Below the pieces are notes generated by a model. The model did no database searches, was not told where the DNA came from, and worked only from the letters and a program-made list of their open reading frames with translations. From an uncultured Flavobacteriales bacterium (GTDB lineage Bacteria > Bacteroidota > Bacteroidia > Flavobacteriales_D > Crocinitomicaceae): a DNA stretch of 42,249 nt. Below are positions 15,095 to 23,172 of the stretch, piece after piece. The stretch spans positions 1 to 42,249 of the forward strand of contig CAJJCU010000045.1 of assembly GCA_905182775.1 (NCBI GenBank), read 5' to 3'. Each line of letters begins with the position of its first letter. Position 1 is the stretch's first letter. Both the position numbers and the translations under genes were made by a program.

Positions 15095-16817
15095 TAAACT
15101 GTATTTATTGCTTTTTTCATTTTTTATCATCGTCCATATGGGTTATGCACAGCCACCGGATGTTACGATTGATGGTCGTGGTAGTCGTCAAGTAGAACCA
15201 GCTCACAGGCTCACTGTCTCACCTCAAGTGATTGACACGGTGAAACCTTCAGCTGTAGCGTCTTACCCCCTTTTGGTCTACCTTTATCCTACTGACATTC
15301 GTCTTAATCCAATAAAGGCCGCAGAAATAGAGACGACGGAAAAGTTACGCCAGCTCTATCCTTTTTATGCAAAAATAGGTGTCGGTTCTGGAGTAATGCC
15401 ACTAGGTCAGTTTGTTTATAATTCAACGCGTTCGAAAGGTTATCAATATAGACTAAAAGCAGATCACGTAAGCTCTTTTGCATCTATAAAGGACAGAGAT
15501 AATGTAGCATATGCTCCTGCAAACTTTGACAAAACCGGTGTCTCACTTCATGGTAAAATTGTTGACAATCGTTATATGATAAACGGGCAATTAGATTATC
15601 AAAACCATGGATTCAATTATTATGGAATTCCATCTGATACGATTGATAAATCCCTCATTGGGCAAAGGTTCCAAAAGTTCGGTGGTAAAATGGGTTATGT
15701 CTCTGACTTTGGAGATAGTGCGGTGATGAATTATGCCGCTGATCTAGATTACCATTACCTGCAGACGGCATCACCTTTAGAAGATTCCTTAGCTGAATGG
15801 AGGTCTGCGGAGCATAACGCAAAGTTCAATATTAAGGGTTGGTATAATTATAAATCCGAGGAGTTTTATGCGAATTTAGGATTAAGGTTTAATGATTATA
15901 GTTTTGGAACTGAAGATTCAATTGTCAGCTCATCCTTAGATTCTGGTCGAGCAATGACCAATACAATTATTGATTTAAAGCCGGGTGTTTTAACACAACT
16001 GATGAATAACCGATTCAAATTGGATCTGGGCTTTTCAATGTCTGTAGATATAGGTGAGGAAACCAAGTTTTATGTCTACCCGCAAGCCGAGGTGAAATAT
16101 TCGCTATTTAATGATATTTTCATTCCATTTGCAGGTATTCGAGGTGGGCTTGAGCAAACCTCTTTTTCTTCTTTGACTCAGGTCAACCAATTTCTTGCGC
16201 CCTCAGTGGTTCTGGCTAATGAAAATAATCCCTACGATATTTATGGAGGAATTAAAGGAACCTTAAGTAAAAACATGGGCTTTAATGTGAATGTAAGTTT
16301 TAAAAAGATCACCAATAAGGCACTTTTTGTTACGGATACACTTGGGGAATTTAGAAATAAGTTTGCTTTGATTTATGACACCTTGAACCATACGAGAATT
16401 GAAGCTTCTATGTTTTACCAACTTGATGAAAAGCTCAAAATTGATGGACTGGCGCGCTATAATTCCTATGAGACAAAAAATGAGTCATTTGCTTGGAATC
16501 TTCCAACCTTAGAGTTTCAGCTAAGGGCTTCTTATAATTTATTTGATAAGTTCTTATTAAATATTGATGGGCATATTGAAACTGGGCGTAAGGCTTTAGT
16601 TTATGAATCAGGGGAAGATGTCCTCGAGGAGAATGACCAGTATTATGTTGCTTTGGGTAGCATTGTTGATTTCAACCTTGGTGTTTCCTACCGTTATAAT
16701 AAAAGAGTTACGGCTTTCTTAGAGCTAAATAACCTTGCATCTCAGCGATATAATAATTGGTACAATTATCCTGTCCAACCTATTCAGGTAATGGGTGGTG
16801 TTTCCTTTAGATTTTAA
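15084..16817 (+). CDS. TonB-receptor-like outer-membrane barrel without a plug domain
   Basis: A 577-residue protein with a signal peptide (MKNSKLYLLLFSFFIIVHMGYAQ). A short N-terminal region (24-110) contains no recognisable TonB box or plug motifs. About 450 residues of amphipathic strands follow, and the end reads FLELNNLASQRYNNW ... GGVSFRF. The N-N-L-x-x-Q-R-Y and terminal G-x-x-F-R-F pattern is that of the last strands of TonB-dependent receptor barrels. A full receptor usually has 650-1000 residues with a plug of about 130, so this looks like a plugless relative acting as a structural or assembly protein rather than a transporter. It is translationally coupled to the TPR gene (11-bp overlap); a quinone-reductase-like gene follows 5 bp later. 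Confidence 0.8.
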   Translation: MKNSKLYLLLFSFFIIVHMGYAQPPDVTIDGRGSRQVEPAHRLTVSPQVIDTVKPSAVASYPLLVYLYPTDIRLNPIKAAEIETTEKLRQLYPFYAKIGVGSGVMPLGQFVYNSTRSKGYQYRLKADHVSSFASIKDRDNVAYAPANFDKTGVSLHGKIVDNRYMINGQLDYQNHGFNYYGIPSDTIDKSLIGQRFQKFGGKMGYVSDFGDSAVMNYAADLDYHYLQTASPLEDSLAEWRSAEHNAKFNIKGWYNYKSEEFYANLGLRFNDYSFGTEDSIVSSSLDSGRAMTNTIIDLKPGVLTQLMNNRFKLDLGFSMSVDIGEETKFYVYPQAEVKYSLFNDIFIPFAGIRGGLEQTSFSSLTQVNQFLAPSVVLANENNPYDIYGGIKGTLSKNMGFNVNVSFKKITNKALFVTDTLGEFRNKFALIYDTLNHTRIEASMFYQLDEKLKIDGLARYNSYETKNESFAWNLPTLEFQLRASYNLFDKFLLNIDGHIETGRKALVYESGEDVLEENDQYYVALGSIVDFNLGVSYRYNKRVTAFLELNNLASQRYNNWYNYPVQPIQVMGGVSFRF

Positions 16818-16822
16818 TTATC

Positions 16823-17842
16823 GTGAAATCAGAAGCAATTTTCTTAGTAAAAAAAGGGCCATCTAGTGATGCTTTTGAAAAACGACATATTGTTCTACCC
16901 GATCTAAATTCTGGTGAGGTCTTAATTAAAAGTGAAGCTTTTGGCTTGAATTATGCGGACGTAATGGCGCGTAATGGGATGTATCGTGATGCTCCTCCGA
17001 TGCCTTGTGTAATTGGATACGAAGTCGTAGGGGAAGTCATAGGCGTTGGCCCTAATGGCTCTTCTGAGCTCATGGGTAAAAGAGTACTTGCATTTTGCCG
17101 TTTTGGAGGTTATGGAAGACATGCAATTACCACGGAGCTCGCTACTGTGGCTATAGGAGATATGCCCTCTTCGGAAGTCCTCGCATTAAGTACCCAAGGG
17201 GTTACCGCTTATTATATGACAGATGTTCTTGCACCAATTCAAAAAGGAGAAAGGGTTTTGGTTCATGCTGCTGCGGGTGGTGTGGGGTCCTTTCTAATTC
17301 AGCTGGCGAAGAGAAGAGGCGCAACGGTCATTGCTAAGGTAGGGTCTTCTCAAAAGGAGGCTCGATCCAAGGAGCTAGGTGCGGACTTTACCATAAATTA
17401 TAAAGAAAAGGATTATGTAGAAGTCCTAAAAAAACAACCCAAAATTGATGTAAGCTATAACCCCTTTGGAGGCTCTACATTTTCTAAGGATATGAAGCTA
17501 ATGAATTCAGGAGGCAAGCTGTTCTTGTTTGGTGGATCTGAATTGTCGGGAGGTCGTTATGGCTTTTTCTCCTCTTTAAATTTTTTAAGAAAAATGGGCA
17601 TCGTCATTCCGGCGGTTCTTATGATGAGCTCAAGAAGTATTTTGGGTGTAAACATGTTAAAAATCGCAGATCATAGACCAAAGGTTATGCAAGAGTGTTT
17701 AGCAGCACTTATGGAGCTCTACAGCAAAGAACAAATTAAGGTTTGTGTGGGTAAAGTTTACGCTGTGAAAGACATAGCTCTCGCACATGATTACTTGGAA
17801 AGCGGTGCCTCAATGGGTAAAATATCAATAACTTGGGACTAG
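16823..17842 (+). CDS. Quinone oxidoreductase-like MDR enzyme (VAT-1/QOR type)
   Basis: A 339-residue medium-chain dehydrogenase/reductase without the zinc-binding residues of classical alcohol dehydrogenases. The QOR/VAT-1 features are GLNYADVMARNGMY (41-54), GYEVVGEVIGVG (65-76) and the NAD(P)-binding VHAAAGGVGSFLIQLAK (147-163), with Gly-rich AAGGVGS at 150-156. It probably reduces quinones or enals with NADPH in the cytoplasm. A GTG at 16823, 5 bp after the barrel gene, gives a start aligned with the family. Its stop shares CTAG with the convergent 81-residue gene. It has no evident functional link to the envelope genes upstream. Confidence 0.88.
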   Translation: MKSEAIFLVKKGPSSDAFEKRHIVLPDLNSGEVLIKSEAFGLNYADVMARNGMYRDAPPMPCVIGYEVVGEVIGVGPNGSSELMGKRVLAFCRFGGYGRHAITTELATVAIGDMPSSEVLALSTQGVTAYYMTDVLAPIQKGERVLVHAAAGGVGSFLIQLAKRRGATVIAKVGSSQKEARSKELGADFTINYKEKDYVEVLKKQPKIDVSYNPFGGSTFSKDMKLMNSGGKLFLFGGSELSGGRYGFFSSLNFLRKMGIVIPAVLMMSSRSILGVNMLKIADHRPKVMQECLAALMELYSKEQIKVCVGKVYAVKDIALAHDYLESGASMGKISITWD

Positions 17843-18084
17843 CCTTTTTTTGCGAATAATTTCGATACTAAATTTTTGATCTGAACACGAAACAAAAACA
17901 TCAATATCAAGTATGGAATAATCATTAAGAAAAGAATTCCGCTATTGATATTACTTCCAAAAGAAGCTTCTTCGAGTCCACTCCCTTGCTCAGCTAAAAG
18001 TTTACATTGTGAACAGCCCTGAGACCATCCATTTGACATGAACGTTAGGGTTAAAACAAAAAATAGAAGAATTTTTAGGCGCAT
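17839..18084 (-). CDS. Small secreted/membrane protein with a CxxC motif, 81 residues
   Basis: MRLKILLFFVLTLTFMSNGWSQ is a signal peptide. GCSQCKLLAEQG follows directly, with Cys24 and Cys27 in a CxxC arrangement. A hydrophobic helix (about 49-66, ILFLMIIPYLILMFLF) and a basic tail (KNLVSKLFAKKG) complete the protein. The mature form would expose a short Cys-containing periplasmic head anchored by one helix with a cytoplasmic basic tail. It is not long enough for a thioredoxin fold; the CxxC could bind metal, form a disulfide or interact with a redox partner. It has the best Bacteroidota promoter in the window and shares its stop palindrome with the convergent oxidoreductase gene. Small proteins of this shape recur in Flavobacteriia as far as I recall; function unknown. 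Confidence 0.8.
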   Translation of the reverse strand: MRLKILLFFVLTLTFMSNGWSQGCSQCKLLAEQGSGLEEASFGSNINSGILFLMIIPYLILMFLFRVQIKNLVSKLFAKKG

Positions 18085-18109
18085 GGTCCATTGAATAAAA
18101 TTACTTGGT

Positions 18110-18140
18110 CAAAGGTACAAAATGCTTAAAGCAAAACAAA
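18110..18140 (-). promoter_or_regulatory. Promoter of the 81-residue CxxC protein (perfect consensus)
   Basis: On the minus strand: TTTG (18140-18137), exactly 19 bp, then TACCTTTG (18117-18110). Both elements match the Bacteroidota sigma consensus completely. The box ends 25 bp before the ATG at 18084. Confidence 0.8.
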
Positions 18141-18146
18141 ATAACT

Positions 18147-18154
18147 TAACTTTA
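18147..18154 (+). promoter_or_regulatory. -7 box for the TPR lipoprotein gene, 4 nt before its ATG
   Basis: TAACTTTA fits TAnnTTTG with the last base changed and ends 4 nt before the ATG at 18159. It lies 7 bp from the -33 element of the divergent promoter, so the two transcription units share a 74-bp control region. Confidence 0.4.
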
Positions 18155-18158
18155 CCTT

Positions 18159-19289
18159 ATGAAAATAGGTTTGTATTTAATATCCTTTTTAGGATTGTTT
18201 ATCGCTTGCTCCACTGACGATTATAATGAGTCAACAAGTTCTGATGTGCTCATCGATGCTCCATCCGCATCTTATGGTGATTTGAAAGCAGCTATAGACA
18301 CAAAACTGATTAAAAACCCGAATGATGTCTCCCTTTTAGTCAATCGTGCAAATTTAGCTTTAGAGCACTACGATTACCCTCGCGCTTTTTCTGATGCGGC
18401 AAAAGCCTTTCGTTTAGATAGTAATTTTTTGGATTCTCGACTTGTTTATGCTCTTGCAATGATCAATCAAGGCCAGCGTAGTGTTGCCGATATTAGAGAG
18501 TCTCAAAGGCATTTTCAATTCGTGGTATCGAAAGACGCCAACAATACAAAGGCAATGGTAGGATTAGCCAATACTTATGCTTTACAGCAGGATTTTGAAT
18601 TGGCAAGAGAATGGATTGAAAAAACATTGATCGTGGATCCAAAATTTTTTGATGCGCATGTCCTAAAGGGAAGTATGTACAAGGTTCTATGCGGAGCATT
18701 GAAGGGTGATAAGGAGTCTGAGAAGCTTTCTAAAATCTATTTAGATTCGGCTATTCAAGCTTATTCACGTGTAAGTCAATATTATCCAGATAGGCCAGAG
18801 ATCTACCTTGAGCTCGGCATTTTATTCCAGCAGTCAAATAATGAAATTTGTCTTGATTATTATTATTCAGCCGTGCAATTAGCCCCGGAAAATATGGATT
18901 ATAAATATGCATTGGCTTATGCGTATGGTCTTTTCGACGAAGAAAGAAAAGCCATGGCTATTTATTTAGAGATGCAAGAACAAGACTCTCTTTTTTGTGA
19001 AGCTTTTTGTCAGATGGGACAAATTTATCAAAAGAAATTCGGCGAAATTGACAGTGCTTTAAACATGTATAGGACAACGATTGAAATAGATGAAAACCAT
19101 ATAGATGCGTACGTGAATATGGGGGTCATTTATGAAGAACAAAAGGATTACTATAACGCCATAAGGAGTTATGCAAGAGCACTAGCAATCGAACCCGATA
19201 ATAGAGGCCCTTATATGCCTTTAAGCGATTTTTCTGAAATCCAGGGTTTGGCGAGAGAATATGCCGATGGACTCAAAAATAAATTGTGA
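18159..19289 (+). CDS. TPR-repeat lipoprotein
   Basis: A 376-residue protein with a lipoprotein signal (MKIGLYLISFLGLFIAC), the lipidated Cys being residue 17, followed by an acidic Ser/Asp-rich linker (STDDYNEST). From about residue 40 it is built of TPR units, for example LLVNRANLALEHYDYPRAF, AMVGLANTYALQQDFELA, SAIQAYSRVSQYYPDRPEIY and AYVNMGVIYEEQKDYYNAIR. It is presumably an outer-membrane-anchored periplasmic scaffold, like many Bacteroidota TPR lipoproteins; its partner is unknown. Its stop overlaps the GTG of the following membrane protein (GTGA at 19286-19289), so the two are cotranslated. Confidence 0.87.
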   Translation: MKIGLYLISFLGLFIACSTDDYNESTSSDVLIDAPSASYGDLKAAIDTKLIKNPNDVSLLVNRANLALEHYDYPRAFSDAAKAFRLDSNFLDSRLVYALAMINQGQRSVADIRESQRHFQFVVSKDANNTKAMVGLANTYALQQDFELAREWIEKTLIVDPKFFDAHVLKGSMYKVLCGALKGDKESEKLSKIYLDSAIQAYSRVSQYYPDRPEIYLELGILFQQSNNEICLDYYYSAVQLAPENMDYKYALAYAYGLFDEERKAMAIYLEMQEQDSLFCEAFCQMGQIYQKKFGEIDSALNMYRTTIEIDENHIDAYVNMGVIYEEQKDYYNAIRSYARALAIEPDNRGPYMPLSDFSEIQGLAREYADGLKNKL

Positions 19290-19861
19290 AGAAGATAGAA
19301 ATCACGAGTGCATTATTTGGTGATGTTGCTCTCCCGTTAGCTGGTTTTCTATTTTGGGATTGGGGGTTTTATTTTATCGCTTTGTTTTTTCTTTTTGATA
19401 TTTCTTTCCGTTCGATTTTTTTAAATAAAAGAGTCAAACTTCTTCCATCGATGGAAATCGAAAATCGTTTTGTGCTAAAAGGAGTTTTGCTTACCGTCTT
19501 TGAAATATTTGCTCTGCATATCCTGGTGATTCTTTCAATCCCGTCTATTGATTTTGTTTCTGAATTTTGGTCTTTTTTAACTTACAAAGAGATCGGTGTT
19601 GCCCAGGGTGTTGTATTATTACCCTTACTGATTCTTAACGAGTTCATGAGAATACGCAATGAACAAAAAATGAAGATGCCTCAGAATGTTCGTTTTGAGA
19701 TCATGAGAAGTGGCCAGAAAGTTCAGTTTTTTAGGGTGCTTTTATGGTGTGTTTTTATGGGGTTGACGTTGCTCATCCCTTTTCCTGAAACCGCTTTAGT
19801 TTTGATTTTCATTGCCGCATTAAGCATTCAGCCCTTTTGGATCTATAGAAATATCTCATAA
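19286..19861 (+). CDS. Multi-pass membrane protein of unknown function
   Basis: A 191-residue protein starting with GTG inside the stop of the TPR lipoprotein gene. Four or five hydrophobic helices are visible, at about residues 9-42, 63-85, 104-118, 147-164 and 167-185, separated by short basic loops (NKRVKL; MRIRNEQKMKMP), so it is an inner-membrane protein. The first part (LPLAGFLFWDWGFYFIALFFLFD) is faintly like DUF6498 proteins, but I am not sure. No catalytic motif seen. The overlapping start suggests it works with, or is regulated together with, the TPR lipoprotein. Confidence 0.75.
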   Translation: MKKIEITSALFGDVALPLAGFLFWDWGFYFIALFFLFDISFRSIFLNKRVKLLPSMEIENRFVLKGVLLTVFEIFALHILVILSIPSIDFVSEFWSFLTYKEIGVAQGVVLLPLLILNEFMRIRNEQKMKMPQNVRFEIMRSGQKVQFFRVLLWCVFMGLTLLIPFPETALVLIFIAALSIQPFWIYRNIS

Positions 19862-19900
19862 TGGCATCTAGTTCAGGGTGGCATACATTGAATTTTCTCT

Positions 19901-19908
19901 TATTTTTG
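19901..19908 (+). promoter_or_regulatory. -7 box for the carboxyltransferase operon
   Basis: TATTTTTG matches TAnnTTTG and ends 17 bp before the ATG at 19926. It lies downstream of the longer alternative ATG at 19878, which supports 19926 as the start. The -33 is weak (GTG at 19878-19880). Confidence 0.45.
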
Positions 19909-19925
19909 TTTACTTGATACGAGAT

Positions 19926-21467
19926 ATGGATAAGAACCAAGAGTTACACGATAAAAGAAAAAAGTCCTTAGAGGGAGGCGGTAAAGAACGTATTGAACGC
20001 CAACACAGCCAAGGAAAACTTAGTGCAAGAGAGCGCCTTACGGTGCTTTTAGACGAAGCGAGTTTTCAAGAGATTGGAGGGCTCGTTGAGCACCGAGCTA
20101 CGGCATTTGGCCTAGATAAGCAAAAAATACCTGGAGACGGTGTTGTTGCTGGTTACGGAACGATTCACGGTAGATTGGTCTATGTGTTTTCGCAAGATTT
20201 CACTGTTTTAGGAGGTTCTCTTTCAGAGACCCATGCGGCTAAAATCTGTCGTGTAATGGATATGGCCTTGAAGAATGGCGCGCCTATTATAGGACTCAAT
20301 GATTCAGGAGGAGCTAGAATTCAAGAAGGTGTCGTATCACTTGCGGGTTATGCAGATATCTTTTATAGAAATACAAGGGCATCAGGAGTGATTCCCCAGC
20401 TTTCTGTCATTATGGGGCCTTGTGCTGGAGGTGCAGTATATTCACCTGCTTTAACTGATTTTATTTTTATGGTTGAGGACACCTCTTATATGTTTGTCAC
20501 TGGGCCTAATGTTGTAAAAACTGTTACCCATGAGGAGGTCACTTCAGAGGATCTTGGAGGTGCTAAAACACATGCAGAAAAGTCAGGTGTCAATCACTTT
20601 ACTTCATCAAATGATGTCGAAAGCTTAAAAAGTGTTCGGGATATTATGAGCTTTATGCCTCAAAATGCCCAAGAGCAAGCCCCGCATCCAGAGTCTTATC
20701 TGTATGATTCAAAAAAGGAACAAGCGATCGAAGCAGTTCTTCCCGAGAACTCCACGATTCCCTATGATATAAGAAAAATCGTTGATTGTGTGATCGATGA
20801 TGATTCATTTAGAGAGGTACATAAAGACTTTGCCCAAAACATTGTCATTGGTTTTGCTAGAGTTGAAGGTAAAACAATTGGCGTAGTTGCAAATCAGCCA
20901 TCCTCTATGGCGGGTGTTTTAGATATTGATTCTTCTCGAAAAGGAGCCAGATTTGTTCGGTTTTGTGATGCTTTCAATATTCCTTTACTCGTTTTTGAAG
21001 ACGTGCCTGGTTTTCTTCCTGGAACTGATCAAGAGTGGAGGGGGATTATTACGCATGGTGCAAAATTGCTTTATGCTTTCTCTGAAGCCACAGTGCCTCG
21101 AATTACTGTGATTACCCGAAAAGCATATGGTGGAGCTTTTGATGTGATGAACTCCAAAAGTATTGGTTCTGACCTTAATTTCGCTTGGCCTACAGCGGAA
21201 ATTGCTGTTATGGGAGCCAAAGGAGCTGCAGAAATTATTTTCAAAAAGGAAATTGCGAACAGCCCAGACCCTCAAAAGAAATTGCTTGAGAAAGAAGCGG
21301 AATACGCTGAGTTATTTGCAAACCCATATCGCGCGGCAGAAAGAGGAATTATTGATGAGGTCATTTTCCCAAATGAAACGAGAACAAAAGTCATATTAGG
21401 TTTTAAAATGCTCGAAAATAAGAACGAGACATTGCCTCAAAAGAAACATGGAAACATTCCATTATAA
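19926..21467 (+). CDS. Acyl-CoA (propionyl-/acetyl-CoA) carboxylase, carboxyltransferase subunit
   Basis: A 513-residue carboxyltransferase of the PccB type, with both crotonase-like halves in one chain. Markers are the start [66 protein letters not shown], and in the second half [12 protein letters not shown] and [18 protein letters not shown]. It transfers CO2 from carboxybiotin to acyl-CoA, making methylmalonyl-CoA or malonyl-CoA. An upstream in-frame ATG (19878) would add 16 residues not seen in the family and precede the promoter, so I rejected it. No biotin carboxylase gene is nearby; the biotin carrier at 6600 is a candidate partner. It heads an operon-like run with the isomerase, lipB and a serine hydrolase. 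Confidence 0.93.
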   Translation: MDKNQELHDKRKKSLEGGGKERIERQHSQGKLSARERLTVLLDEASFQEIGGLVEHRATAFGLDKQKIPGDGVVAGYGTIHGRLVYVFSQDFTVLGGSLSETHAAKICRVMDMALKNGAPIIGLNDSGGARIQEGVVSLAGYADIFYRNTRASGVIPQLSVIMGPCAGGAVYSPALTDFIFMVEDTSYMFVTGPNVVKTVTHEEVTSEDLGGAKTHAEKSGVNHFTSSNDVESLKSVRDIMSFMPQNAQEQAPHPESYLYDSKKEQAIEAVLPENSTIPYDIRKIVDCVIDDDSFREVHKDFAQNIVIGFARVEGKTIGVVANQPSSMAGVLDIDSSRKGARFVRFCDAFNIPLLVFEDVPGFLPGTDQEWRGIITHGAKLLYAFSEATVPRITVITRKAYGGAFDVMNSKSIGSDLNFAWPTAEIAVMGAKGAAEIIFKKEIANSPDPQKKLLEKEAEYAELFANPYRAAERGIIDEVIFPNETRTKVILGFKMLENKNETLPQKKHGNIPL

Positions 21468-21478
21468 AATAAATAAAA

Positions 21479-22462
21479 ATGAAAGAATTAATAGAAGCAT
21501 TCCCTGACAACATAAAGGAAGCCATTAATATAGCTGAGTCTACCTCTTTAAAGAAGCCTGTAAGCGCCATACACAATATTGTAATGTGCGGTCTAGGTGG
21601 CTCAGGAATCGGCGCTAAAATGGTTGCAAATTGGCTACAAGATGAAATGAAAGTGCCCGTTTCACTCGTAAATGATTATACCCTGCCTGCGTATGTAGAC
21701 AAGCACACTTTGGTTATCGGATCAAGTTATTCTGGTAATACAGAAGAAACTACGATTGCCATTGAAGAAGCGCAGTCTAGAGCTTGTCACATTATTGGAA
21801 TTTGTAGCGGCGGTAAATTAGAACAATTTTGTAAAGACAATGGCTACGATTGTATTGTCGTTCCTGGTGGGAACCCACCAAGAAGCGCTTTAGCTTACTC
21901 TGTTATTCAGCTCTTGCATATTTTTGCAACATTGGGTTTTGTCTCCCATGACCATAAACAACACATGCTTAAAGGCGGAGCCCTTATAGAAGCCAATCAG
22001 GAGGAAATTCATGTCTTAGCGAAAGAAATGGCATCACACTTATTTGGAAAGGTAGGTGTCTACTATGCTGAGACAAAGTACGAGGGCGTCATCGTACGCG
22101 CAAGACAGCAATTCAATGAGAATTCAAAATATCTAGGGTGGCATCACGTCATACCTGAGATGAATCACAATGAGCTTGTTGGATGGACAGGTGGCGATGA
22201 TCGGTTCGCTCCTATCTTTTTTAACACAGGAGATTTACATCCTAGAAATTATCGACGATTTGAAATCTCCAAGACGGCGATAGCAAAGAAATGTGGGAAG
22301 GTTTTAAATGTTTCTGCAAAAGGAGACTCCTTTATTGAACGTTCTCTTTACTTAATTAACGTTGTGGATTGGGCATCTTATTATTTATGTGAAATGAATG
22401 GTGCCGATATTATAGATATAGAGATTATTGATTATCTGAAAGGAGAATTGGCGAAGTTTTAG
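21479..22462 (+). CDS. Bifunctional phosphoglucose/phosphomannose isomerase
   Basis: A 327-residue double-SIS-domain protein. The first SIS domain has CGLGGSGIGAKMVANWL (37-53) and the phosphate-binding SSYSGNTEETTIAIEEA (82-98). The C-terminal catalytic segment VIPEMNHNELVGW (224-236) contains Glu227 and His230, and RNYRRFEIS follows. This architecture belongs to the PGI/PMI family known from archaea and many Bacteroidota, which interconverts glucose-6-P, fructose-6-P and mannose-6-P. It may serve glycolysis/gluconeogenesis and mannose supply for GDP-mannose. It lies 11 bp after the carboxyltransferase and 3 bp before lipB. Its length (about 330) distinguishes it from the roughly 550-residue E. 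coli Pgi. Confidence 0.92.
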   Translation: MKELIEAFPDNIKEAINIAESTSLKKPVSAIHNIVMCGLGGSGIGAKMVANWLQDEMKVPVSLVNDYTLPAYVDKHTLVIGSSYSGNTEETTIAIEEAQSRACHIIGICSGGKLEQFCKDNGYDCIVVPGGNPPRSALAYSVIQLLHIFATLGFVSHDHKQHMLKGGALIEANQEEIHVLAKEMASHLFGKVGVYYAETKYEGVIVRARQQFNENSKYLGWHHVIPEMNHNELVGWTGGDDRFAPIFFNTGDLHPRNYRRFEISKTAIAKKCGKVLNVSAKGDSFIERSLYLINVVDWASYYLCEMNGADIIDIEIIDYLKGELAKF

Positions 22463-22465
22463 AGC

Positions 22466-23161
22466 ATGATGCCGAGAGTTTCTATTCAAGATATAGGGTT
22501 AATTGACTATCAAGAAGCTTGGGATTTCCAGGAAAAGTTATTCAAAGATTCCATTGATAACAAAATTGCCACACGGAAAGGTGCTTTATTGCCACTGCCT
22601 CGGAATCATATGTTGTTTTGTCAGCACTCTCATGTTTATACGCTTGGTAAAAGCGGTGATAAAAACCACTTATTATTAGATGAAGATGGGCTGAAGGATA
22701 AAGATGCGGTCTTCTACAAAATAAATAGAGGAGGAGACATCACCTATCATGGGCCAGGTCAGCTCGTAGTATACCCCATTTTAGATTTGGAACAATTCTT
22801 TACAGACATTCATAAATACATGAGGCTTCTGGAGGAGGCCGTAATAAGAACCATTGCCGTTTATGGAATTAAAGGAGAACGAATTGATGGGTTGACAGGT
22901 GTTTGGATCGATGGCGGAACTAAGCATGAACGTAAAATTTGTGCGTTAGGTGTAAAAGCATCTCGTTGGGTTACTATGCATGGTATTGGTTTTAACGTGA
23001 ATACAAATCTTGATTATTTCCGGAATATTGTTCCTTGTGGAATAGAGGATAAAGCCGTAACTTCAATGCAAAAGGAACTTGGTTCACCACAAGACATACA
23101 AGAAGTTCAATCTATACTGCTTCAGGAGTTAAAAGATTTATTTGGATTTCAGGTACTGTAA
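22466..23161 (+). CDS. lipB: Octanoyl-[acyl carrier protein]:protein N-octanoyltransferase
   Basis: LipB moves octanoate from ACP to lipoyl domains (pyruvate and 2-oxoglutarate dehydrogenases, GcvH), the first step of lipoate synthesis. The 231 residues show the signature INRGGDITYHGPGQLVVYP (86-104). The acyl-enzyme Cys191 lies in IVPCGIEDKAVTSM and Lys157 in RKICALGVK, and their 34-residue separation equals that in E. coli LipB. Two consecutive ATG codons (22466, 22469) are possible starts. It sits 3 bp after the isomerase gene and 11 bp before a serine hydrolase gene. No lipA is visible in the window. Confidence 0.96.
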   Translation: MMPRVSIQDIGLIDYQEAWDFQEKLFKDSIDNKIATRKGALLPLPRNHMLFCQHSHVYTLGKSGDKNHLLLDEDGLKDKDAVFYKINRGGDITYHGPGQLVVYPILDLEQFFTDIHKYMRLLEEAVIRTIAVYGIKGERIDGLTGVWIDGGTKHERKICALGVKASRWVTMHGIGFNVNTNLDYFRNIVPCGIEDKAVTSMQKELGSPQDIQEVQSILLQELKDLFGFQVL

Positions 23162-23172
23162 ATGTTAGTTAT

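Noticed and set aside
19878-19925. Longer N-terminus for the carboxyltransferase (start at 19878)
   Set aside because: The extra 16 residues are not part of the family, and the -7 box TATTTTTG lies after this ATG; the family start is at 19926.
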